Made by a program: the position numbers and the translations under genes. Positions 19,279 to 25,570 of a DNA stretch of 64,000 bases are shown piece by piece. A model generated the notes under the pieces. That model was not told the origin of the DNA. It made no database searches and saw only the letters and a list, made by a program, of their open reading frames with translations. The stretch is from JASHPR01 sp963844655. GTDB taxonomy: Bacteria; Actinomycetota; Actinomycetes; Streptosporangiales; Streptosporangiaceae. The DNA lies in assembly GCA_963844655.1 (NCBI GenBank), contig CAWJPA010000007.1:372001-436000 (forward strand), given 5' to 3'. Each line of letters starts with the position of its first letter. Position 1 is the stretch's first letter.

Positions 19279-19793
19279 GCGGCCGCTGGGCGGCGGCCCT
19301 GGTCGCGGCGGTCGGCCTGGCCGCGGCCGGCGCCGCCGCCTACGCCGTGGCCGGGCCCAGCGGCCTCGCGGTCCTGGTCACGGTCCTCGCCGTCGCGGCC
19401 CTGCTGGCCGGGCGCCTGGCGATGGTGCCGGCCGCGCCCGGGCGGCCGCGCCGCAAGCGAGGGACGGCGCCAGGGGTCACGGCGGAAGACTTCCCCGCGT
19501 TCCGGCAGATCGTCGCGGATCTGGGCTGGGCCGGGGCGTCCCGGCGGCACTACGATCACGTCACCCGCCCGGTGTTCGCCCGCCTGCTCCGCGCCGCGCT
19601 GGAGGACGGGCGGCTCACCCGGCAGGACGCGGAGGCGCGGGTCGGGGCGGACCTGTGGCCGCTGATTGACCCGTCAGCGCCGCTATCGGATGACAGCGAG
19701 ACTTCAGGAGTGGACGCAGCGGCGGTCGGCCGGGTCGTGGACCGGCTGGAGCGGCTGTGGCCCGGACGGGACGGCTATGACGTGGGCTCATGA
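19275..19793 (+). CDS. Membrane protein of the MoxR/DUF58 operon
   Basis: A 172-residue protein with two adjacent membrane helices (about 5-28 and 31-50), then a basic RPRRKRG stretch and a soluble helical domain with LARLLRAALEDGRLTRQDAEAR-like charged sequence. It has no motif I can name. The ATG overlaps the DUF4129 stop (ATGA), and its own 3' end overlaps the MoxR start by 17 bases, so its expression is tied to both. Proteins of this kind regularly sit between DUF4129 and MoxR genes in actinobacteria. Confidence 0.75.
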   Translation: MSGRWAAALVAAVGLAAAGAAAYAVAGPSGLAVLVTVLAVAALLAGRLAMVPAAPGRPRRKRGTAPGVTAEDFPAFRQIVADLGWAGASRRHYDHVTRPVFARLLRAALEDGRLTRQDAEARVGADLWPLIDPSAPLSDDSETSGVDAAAVGRVVDRLERLWPGRDGYDVGS

Positions 19794-20739
19794 TGCTGCT
19801 GACACCCCGCGGCTGTGCGCGAAGATCCTCGACGAGCTCGGGCAGGTCATCGTGGGCAAGCGGGACGCGGTGGCGCTGGTTCTGCTCGGGATCCTGGCCT
19901 CGGGCCACATCCTGATCGAAGATCTGCCCGGGCTGGGCAAAACGCTGCTGGCCCGGTCGTTCGCGCAGGTGCTTGGCCTGGAGTTCACCCGGGTTCAGTT
20001 CACGCCCGACATGCTGCCGGCCGACCTGACCGGCGCCGCGGTGCTCGATCCGGCGACCGGTGACGTGGTGTTCCGGCGCGGCCCGGTCTTCACCAACCTG
20101 CTGCTCGCCGACGAGATCAACCGGACCCCGCCCAAGACCCAGGCGGCGCTGCTGGAGGCGATGGCCGAAGCCCAGGTCAGTGCCGACGGCCAGACCTACC
20201 CGCTGGACCAGCCGTTCGTGGTGATCGCCACCGACAACCCGATCGAGTACGAGGGCACCTACCCGCTGCCCGAGGCGCAGCTCGACCGGTTCATCGCCCG
20301 GGTCAGGCTGGGTTACCTCGACCAGGCCGGGGAGGCGGAGATGGCGCGGCGGCGGCTGGCGCGCGGGTCGGCGCCGCCGCAGCCGGGCCAGGTCACCGAC
20401 GCCGCCGGGCTGCTGGCCATGCGCGAGTCGCTCGAGCAGGTCCATCTCGATGACGACCTGCTCGCCTACGTCGTCAGCGTGGTCGCGGCGACCCGGACCC
20501 ACGGGAAGGCCACGGTCGGCGCCAGCCCGCGGGGCACGCTGGCCGTGATCCAGCTCGCCCGCGGTCACGCGGTGCTTGAATCCCGCGACTACGTCACGCC
20601 CGAGGACGTGAAGGCGGTGGCGGTCCCCGCGCTCGCGCACCGGCTCGTGCTCCGGCCGGAGATGTGGGTGCGGCAGGTGACCGGCGAAGACGTGATCGGC
20701 GAGATCCTCGCGGCCGTGCCGGTGCCCAGGACCGGCTGA
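19777..20739 (+). CDS. MoxR-family AAA+ ATPase
   Basis: A 320-residue MoxR ATPase, a chaperone-like class thought to mature or switch protein complexes, often with von Willebrand-type partners. Visible are Walker A EDLPGLGKTLLAR (about 46-58), Walker B LLLADEINRTPP, the sensor-1 strand VVIATDNPIEYEGTYPLPEAQ and the arginine finger region LDRFIARV, followed by the lid domain. ATG 19777 begins inside the previous gene; no better start fits the family N-terminus (ILDELGQVIVGKRD). Its stop overlaps the DUF58 start by one base (TGATG). Confidence 0.93.
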   Translation: MTWAHDAADTPRLCAKILDELGQVIVGKRDAVALVLLGILASGHILIEDLPGLGKTLLARSFAQVLGLEFTRVQFTPDMLPADLTGAAVLDPATGDVVFRRGPVFTNLLLADEINRTPPKTQAALLEAMAEAQVSADGQTYPLDQPFVVIATDNPIEYEGTYPLPEAQLDRFIARVRLGYLDQAGEAEMARRRLARGSAPPQPGQVTDAAGLLAMRESLEQVHLDDDLLAYVVSVVAATRTHGKATVGASPRGTLAVIQLARGHAVLESRDYVTPEDVKAVAVPALAHRLVLRPEMWVRQVTGEDVIGEILAAVPVPRTG

Positions 20740-22007
20740 TGGGCACGCAGCCGGTCACGTGGCGGGCCGCCCCCCTGCTGCGCCACCTGGCCACGGTCGC
20801 GCTGGTCGCGGTGGCCGCCGCCGTGGTGACCGGCCGGGCGGACCTGCTCCTGCTGGCCGCGCCCGCGCTGGCCGTGCTCGCGATCAGCCGCGCGCGGCCC
20901 GGGCCCGCCGCGCTCGGCATAGAAACAGTCACGTCCTCCTCCCGGTGCTTCGAAGGTGAGGACATCGAGCTCAGCGTCACCGTCGGGTCGCCGCAGACCC
21001 TGGACGAGATCACGCTCGAGTTCGAGCCGGCCGACACGGTGTCGCTGGTGTCCGGGGCTGCCGCGCAGACCGTGCTGCGAGACGACCACGCGGAGGCGCA
21101 GTGGGTGCTGCGGCCCTCGGTCTGGGGCCGCCGCACTCCGGGCCGGATCGCGGTCCGCTGCCGGTCCCGGGGTATCTGGCAGGCTGACGTAGACCTCAGG
21201 ACACCCGGGCTAGAGATCTTCCCGCACCCGCCGCCCACCCGCGCCTGGCTGGTCCCGGCCGAGCTGCGCCGCCGGATTGGTGATCACACGGCCAGGTCGC
21301 CCGGCAGCGGCGTCGAGTTCAGCTCCATCCGCGAGTACGCTCCCGGCGACCGGCTCCGGGACCTGAACTGGGCGGTCTCAGCCCGCCGCGGGAAGCTGCA
21401 CACCAACCAGCGGGCCGCCGAGCGCGCCGCGGACCTGATCGTGATGATCGACGGCTTCTCCGCCGTCGGGCCGCCCGGCCACAGCAGCCTCGACGTGTCG
21501 GTCCGGGGCGCCGCCGCGGTCGCCCACGCCTACCTCGGGGCGGGCGACCGGGTCGGCGCGGTCGCACTCGGCGGCATGCTGCGCTGGCTGAGCCCGGGCT
21601 CGAGCCGCAGGCAGTTCTACCAGATCGCGGAGATGCTCTTCGGCATCTGGACCGAGAGCGCGGTAACGCCGGACCTTGACCGGGTCCCGCGCACCGCGCT
21701 GCCCCCCGGGGCGCTGGTGATCATGTTCACGCCGCTGCTCGACCGGCGAATCATGGGCGCCATCACCGATCTCCGCGAACGGGGATTCGCGCTGGTCGTC
21801 GTCGACGTGCTGCGGCATGAACCACCGGTCACGGCGCGCTCTCAGATATCGGGGCTCGCGCTCAGGTTGTGGCGGCTCGACCGCGACGCCTTGCGGGTCA
21901 GTCTGGCCGGACTCGGCGTGCCGGTGACCAGGTGGCCGGACGACCAGGAGCTGGACGCGGCGCTGGCCCCGATGCATCGCGTAATGGCCGTGGCGAGGCG
22001 TCCGTGA
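20739..22007 (+). CDS. DUF58 domain protein
   Basis: A 422-residue protein with two N-terminal membrane helices (about 12-50), a beta-rich extracellular-type part (about 55-150) and the DUF58 signature near residues 190-215 (GVEFSSIREYAPGDRLRDLNW followed by SARRGKLH). A vWA-like fold continues with LIVMIDGFSAVG, where the MIDAS-type DxS is changed to DGFS. DUF58 proteins are the usual partner of MoxR ATPases. The stop overlaps the start of the next gene (GTGA). Confidence 0.92.
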   Translation: MGTQPVTWRAAPLLRHLATVALVAVAAAVVTGRADLLLLAAPALAVLAISRARPGPAALGIETVTSSSRCFEGEDIELSVTVGSPQTLDEITLEFEPADTVSLVSGAAAQTVLRDDHAEAQWVLRPSVWGRRTPGRIAVRCRSRGIWQADVDLRTPGLEIFPHPPPTRAWLVPAELRRRIGDHTARSPGSGVEFSSIREYAPGDRLRDLNWAVSARRGKLHTNQRAAERAADLIVMIDGFSAVGPPGHSSLDVSVRGAAAVAHAYLGAGDRVGAVALGGMLRWLSPGSSRRQFYQIAEMLFGIWTESAVTPDLDRVPRTALPPGALVIMFTPLLDRRIMGAITDLRERGFALVVVDVLRHEPPVTARSQISGLALRLWRLDRDALRVSLAGLGVPVTRWPDDQELDAALAPMHRVMAVARRP

Positions 22008-22468
22008 CGGATACGGTCAGCGGGTCGCTGCGGGCCGGGGCTGGCCTGCTGATGCTGATCGTGCCCGCGCTCGCCGCACCGCCGCAGGCCCTGGTGCTCA
22101 CCGGGGCCGGTGCGCTGCTCGTCGGGGCCAGCGTCCTGGGCCGCTTCCGCCGGTGGACGGCGGCCGGAACGCTCGCCGCCGTGGTCCCGGTCATCCAGTG
22201 CGCGGCCTGGCCGCCGGGCAGCGTCCTCCTGGCCGCCGAGGGCCTGCTGATTCTCGGTTACCTGTTGCTGCTCGACGGACCCGTGAGCCTGCCGTGGCTG
22301 CGCAGCCAGGTGCGGTACGCCGTGGCCGGGCTGCTCGGTGCCGGTGTGGTGCTCGCCGCGCTGGCGGTCCCGTCGGCCACGTCGGTGTGGCTCGTGCTGG
22401 CCGGTCTCGGCGCCGCGGTCGCCGCGTACCTGATCGCCGTTCCGCTGGCTCGCCCGCCACACGGGTGA
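22004..22468 (+). CDS. Small polytopic membrane protein, last gene of the MoxR/DUF58 operon
   Basis: A 154-residue, very hydrophobic protein with about five membrane helices and almost no soluble parts. It begins on the GTG that overlaps the DUF58 stop, so it is translated with the operon. The large transglutaminase-like membrane protein that often follows DUF58 is absent, and this short protein stands in its place. Function unknown. Its last codons lie inside a repeat that recurs upstream of the next gene. Confidence 0.75.
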   Translation: MTDTVSGSLRAGAGLLMLIVPALAAPPQALVLTGAGALLVGASVLGRFRRWTAAGTLAAVVPVIQCAAWPPGSVLLAAEGLLILGYLLLLDGPVSLPWLRSQVRYAVAGLLGAGVVLAALAVPSATSVWLVLAGLGAAVAAYLIAVPLARPPHG

Positions 22469-22503
22469 TACGCGCTGCGGGTGATGCCTGGCACACGGGT
22501 GAT
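22458..22503. repeat. Direct repeats of CGGGTGAT before the SixA-like gene
   Basis: The 12-mer CACACGGGTGAT occurs at 22458-22469 and 22492-22503, and its core CGGGTGAT also at 22478-22485. The three cores are 16 and 18 bases apart, close to one and a half helical turns each, and end 16 bases before the next gene. This is compatible with a regulator binding site, but chance duplication is possible. Confidence 0.4.
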
Positions 22504-22519
22504 CTGAGAGGCTTGGGCC

Positions 22520-23077
22520 ATGGCCAGTGGTTCCGCACGGCGGCTCGTCGTGCTGCGACATGCGAAGAGCGCCTGGCCTGACGGGGTTGTCGATCATGAC
22601 CGACCCCTGGCCGGTCGCGGTCGCCGTGACGCTCCGGCGGCCGGGCGCTGGCTCGCCAAGGCCGGCTACGTGCCTGATCGCGTCCTGTGCTCTACGGCCC
22701 AGCGCGCCCGCGAGACGTGGCAGCTCGCCGAGGCTGAGCTGGGTGCCCACCCCGAGACCACCTTTGAGGACCGGGTCTACGGTGCCACGGCCGATGAGCT
22801 CCTCGACCTGGCCCACGAGATGCCAGCAAGCGTCCGGACCCTGATGCTGGTCGGGCATGACCCCGCGATGCGGGAACTGACCCTGGAGCTGGCTACCTCA
22901 TCGGCCGGCGATGCGGGTGCTGAGGGTCTTCAGCGGGTGAGGCTCAAGTTCCCGACGGCCGCGATCGCCGTTCTGGCCTTCAGCGGCAGTTGGCCGGAGC
23001 TCGGCTCCGGGAAGGGTCGGCTGGCCGACTTCGTCGTGCCCCGTGACTATGCCGCTAATAACAGCGGCATAGCGTGA
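22520..23077 (+). CDS. SixA-like histidine phosphatase
   Basis: A 185-residue branch-2 type histidine phosphatase of the SixA group. The catalytic core is LVVLRHAKSAWPD (phospho-accepting His in RHA), CSTAQRARETW and the second histidine in LVGHDPAM. SixA of E. coli dephosphorylates phosphohistidine proteins of phosphorelay or phosphotransfer systems; in actinobacteria the substrates are mostly unknown. ATG 22520 has a GAGAGG ribosome site eight bases upstream. It follows the MoxR operon in the same direction, with a repeat in the gap. Confidence 0.87.
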   Translation: MASGSARRLVVLRHAKSAWPDGVVDHDRPLAGRGRRDAPAAGRWLAKAGYVPDRVLCSTAQRARETWQLAEAELGAHPETTFEDRVYGATADELLDLAHEMPASVRTLMLVGHDPAMRELTLELATSSAGDAGAEGLQRVRLKFPTAAIAVLAFSGSWPELGSGKGRLADFVVPRDYAANNSGIA

Positions 23078-23319
23078 CGGATCAACACGACACGATCTCG
23101 ACGTGATCGAATGAGTGTCGCACCTGAGCTTCGAGCGATACTGTGCACCTTGTGAATCTGGCGCGTAGCCACGTGACGCCGTTGATCCGGCCACGGCTCC
23201 GCTGCGCTGGGCGCGAAGGGCCCCCAAGGTTATCCATCCGTTGACCGACCGAGCACGCTCCGCGGTCATCGGAGCACAGCCCCGTGCTGGGAGGTGACCA
23301 GAGCGAGATCAGAGGCCTC

Positions 23320-23604
23320 ATGTTTCTAGACCGTCTGCCTTCACTCAAGCCGTCATACGGCTATGGGATCTACCATCGTTCTCGGGGCGTCAGCGATGCT
23401 GACATAGCGGCGGCTTCGTGGAAGAAAAGTTCTTGGAGCAGCTACAACGGCAACTGTGTAGAGATTGCACACCTTCAAGATGGCCGTGTCGGCATCCGGG
23501 ACACTAAGGATCTGAGAAATAGCCCGGTCTTGATCTTTACCTCCGCCGAATGGGATGCATTCCTGTTGGGGGCTAAATACGGCGAGTTCGACCAGGGCCA
23601 ATAA
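23320..23604 (+). CDS. DUF397 protein
   Basis: A DUF397 protein of about 94 residues: the core is AASWKKSSWSSYNGNCVEIA, then GRVGIRDTKD and PVLIFTSAEWDAFLLGAKYGEFD. DUF397 genes normally sit directly downstream of an XRE-DUF5753 gene on the same strand and are thought to be its partner or antagonist, as in the bld-type WhiJ/AbaA-like pairs of Streptomyces. Here the XRE gene faces it from the other strand. I prefer ATG 23320, which follows an AGAGG box; GTG 23284 is possible. Lower GC than its neighbours. A TACTGT -10-like box lies upstream at 23139. Confidence 0.85.
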   Translation: MFLDRLPSLKPSYGYGIYHRSRGVSDADIAAASWKKSSWSSYNGNCVEIAHLQDGRVGIRDTKDLRNSPVLIFTSAEWDAFLLGAKYGEFDQGQ

Positions 23605-23750
23605 TTTGTAGCAATCGTGCTATCGCTGTAGCGACCGACACGGATGCTGTGCGGCAGGGACACCTGCAGGGCAGCATTCGTCTTATCGCATCACAAGGTG
23701 CCAGGGCCGCCTCATGAACATGGCGGAACTCTTGTCAGCACACCATGCTT

Positions 23751-24623
23751 TCAGGTCCATACTTCTCTGGCTACCCTGGCCAGTTCTTCACGGGATTGGT
23801 CCGGTGTCAGCGAGATCCCTTGCAGCTTCTTGAATGCCACATGGTACTCGTAAGTGTCGTCCTGGGTATCGATCTGACCTGTGCCGCTAAAGTACTCATA
23901 CGTTACGACGTCGTTCAGCGGAATCTCGTGCAACTGGGGAAACTTAATGTAGGTGAACGCTCCCGCGGTTACCGGGTGATTGCCCTCCAGAGGAAGGATC
24001 TGGGCTCGTACGTTAGGGGTTCGTGAGACTTCAATAATATGCTCGAGCTGCGTTCGCATAACGGACGCGTTGCCCAGCTTTCTGTGCAGTACGGACTCAT
24101 CTATCACGACCGACAACTGCAGGGGCGGATCACGCTGCAAAACCTGCTGCCGCAGAAGCCTGGCTTCTACCCGGCGATCGATCTCGCTGGGTGGGCGAGT
24201 GAACATCGAGTGCCAGCCGAGCATTACCGCACGTGCATATTCTTCGGTCTGCAAGAGTCCGGGGACAATCTGCGGTTCCCAGTTCCAGACGGATTCCGCC
24301 TCGGCCTCGAAGTTGAGGAAGTCGGCGTGCTCGTCGGGCAGCCGCGCGCTGAGGGCTTCGATTCTGCCGGTCTTGTGCGACTCCCGGGCGAGGGCCAGCA
24401 GCTCGTCGCGGTGTGAGTCGGAGACGCGGTAGAGCTCAAGGAGCCTACGGACGTCACCCTCCTTGATGCCGATCTTGTCGGTCTCAATGCGGCTGAGCTT
24501 GGAGGGAGACCACCCGACGCGTTCAGCGGCCTGGTCGCCGGTGTCGCCGGCATGCTCGCGCAGCCGGCGTAGCTCGGCGGCGAGCCGACGGCGACGAAGC
24601 GTTGGGCTGCCCTGATCTGACAC
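23751..24623 (-). CDS. XRE-family regulator with DUF5753
   Basis: A 290-residue WhiJ-like regulator. The N-terminal helix-turn-helix (about 10-70) reads LAAELRRLREHAG, then AAERVGWSPSKLSRIETDKIG. The DUF5753 sensor domain (about 100-285) has NWEPQIVPGLLQTEEYARAV, typical of the family, VVIDESVLHR and ILPLEGNHP. Proteins of this kind control developmental or secondary-metabolism genes and pair with DUF397. The GTG at 24623 follows AAGGAG eight bases upstream. Base composition is less GC-rich than the surrounding genes, suggesting acquisition. Direct repeats upstream may be its own operator. Confidence 0.9.
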   Translation of the reverse strand: MSDQGSPTLRRRRLAAELRRLREHAGDTGDQAAERVGWSPSKLSRIETDKIGIKEGDVRRLLELYRVSDSHRDELLALARESHKTGRIEALSARLPDEHADFLNFEAEAESVWNWEPQIVPGLLQTEEYARAVMLGWHSMFTRPPSEIDRRVEARLLRQQVLQRDPPLQLSVVIDESVLHRKLGNASVMRTQLEHIIEVSRTPNVRAQILPLEGNHPVTAGAFTYIKFPQLHEIPLNDVVTYEYFSGTGQIDTQDDTYEYHVAFKKLQGISLTPDQSREELARVAREVWT

Positions 24624-24661
24624 CCGCTCGGCTCCTTCTCGGGACCGGTGTCATAGCCGGA

Positions 24662-24692
24662 TGTGACTAAGTAGCCGACTGTGACTCTATAG
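24662..24692. promoter_or_regulatory. Two 13-base direct repeats (TGTGACTnnnTAG) in the XRE divergent region
   Basis: TGTGACTAAGTAG (24662-24674) and TGTGACTCTATAG (24680-24692) are imperfect direct repeats 18 bases apart, 40 bases before the XRE start. The site could serve autoregulation and the plus-strand small frames. The second copy contains CTATAG, a possible -10 box for plus-strand transcription. Confidence 0.35.
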
Positions 24693-24833
24693 GAGCGTAG
24701 TGGCGCTAGGGGCGCGATGGGAAGTAGCTTGCAGCAATTAAGACAGCAACTTGCTTTTCATCTTGCGATCTTCGTTGGGATGAAGTGTACTCAAAGAGAG
24801 GCCGATTTCCTGGCAAGGGGAGGAGGCCACGCC

Positions 24834-24968
24834 GTGAGCGGCTGGCGGTGGTACCTGAGGATGGTTCCGCCGCGTGCCTTTTCCGGGCCCGCTCGCTCCA
24901 GCCACGCCGTCGAGGACCGCAGGCCGCTGCGGATCGGCCGGTCGCGCGCCCGATCCCCTCCCACATAA
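24834..24968 (+). CDS. Small hypothetical protein, 44 residues
   Basis: This short frame is supported mainly by its ribosome site: GGGAGGAGG lies eight bases before the GTG. The product begins with an aromatic SGWRWYLR segment and continues basic (RSSHAVEDRRPLRIGRSRAR). I know no family for it. It is the first of four plus-strand frames in a row downstream of the divergent XRE gene. The region from 24624 to this start is otherwise empty apart from the direct repeats. Confidence 0.35.
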   Translation: MSGWRWYLRMVPPRAFSGPARSSHAVEDRRPLRIGRSRARSPPT

Positions 24969-24978
24969 GGGAAGCAGC

Positions 24979-25062
24979 ATGGCCGGGCCCCAGCATGTTC
25001 GCGTCTTCTCGGGCTTTCCCCGGCCCCAAACACGCCAATGGGCCAGCGGAGTGCACCGCTAG
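24979..25062 (+). CDS. Very short hypothetical peptide, 27 residues
   Basis: ATG 24979 follows AAGGGAAGCAGC, a passable ribosome site, ten bases after the stop of the preceding small frame. The peptide is short and basic with two aromatic residues. Evidence is limited to the start signal and the close spacing; it may not be real. Confidence 0.22.
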   Translation: MAGPQHVRVFSGFPRPQTRQWASGVHR

Positions 25063-25109
25063 CCCGGGCGAACCAAGCTCCGAAAATAACTACGGACAGG
25101 AGTCAAGGT

Positions 25110-25247
25110 ATGACTACAAAGACTACGCCGGTTCGCGTTCAATGCAAGGGGTCCTTTAGCCGCGCTAGCTGCGACATTGTCCCTGCACGAGGATTGAACA
25201 CGGCCTTGCGAGGCGGTGAGGCGGACCGGTGGACGCACTCGCCGTAG
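25110..25247 (+). CDS. Small hypothetical protein, 45 residues
   Basis: ATG 25110 follows GGACAGGAGTCAAGGT, which contains a good AGGAG ribosome site. The product has a Thr/Lys-rich head, two cysteines and a charged tail. No family is recognised. Its 3' end overlaps the next gene by 19 bases, suggesting coupling. Confidence 0.4.
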   Translation: MTTKTTPVRVQCKGSFSRASCDIVPARGLNTALRGGEADRWTHSP

Positions 25248-25570
25248 CGGCGTGGATCATCCTGGCGGCGGTATCCGCCTGGGGATTCACCATGATCTAC
25301 GCCGCGGCGCAGCTTTCCAGGGTCCGGGCCGACATGACCCGCGTCCAGGAGCAGCTGCACAAGGAAATCAAGCACTGGCAGGACGAGGCAGCCCGCGCGA
25401 AAATCCACGCCGCGCAGATCGCCCGGGAGGCGGCGACGTGGGCTGCGGGTCACAAGCAAGGCCGGGATGACGTGGTCACGACGCTGCCGTTGATCATGGC
25501 CTACATCACGGCCCACGAGGGGAGCACGTGCAGCCAGCACGGCCCTCATGAGGTAGTCGAGCACGCCTAG
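25229..25570 (+). CDS. Single-pass membrane protein with coiled coil
   Basis: A 113-residue protein with an N-terminal membrane helix (about 4-25) followed by a charged amphipathic segment (about 28-70) with heptad-like spacing in RVRADMTRVQEQLHKEIKHW and an Ala-rich helix, so a coiled coil on the cytoplasmic side is likely. The end carries several His and one Cys. Unknown function. GTG 25229 overlaps the preceding small frame; the end overlaps the convergent glucosidase by four bases. Confidence 0.62.
   Translation: MDALAVAAWIILAAVSAWGFTMIYAAAQLSRVRADMTRVQEQLHKEIKHWQDEAARAKIHAAQIAREAATWAAGHKQGRDDVVTTLPLIMAYITAHEGSTCSQHGPHEVVEHA

Noticed and set aside
23152..23244. Leaderless 30-codon frame before DUF397 (TACTGT seven bases before a GTG)
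   Set aside because: The -10 box is reasonable, but the product is basic and featureless and nothing else supports it; noted as a possible promoter only.
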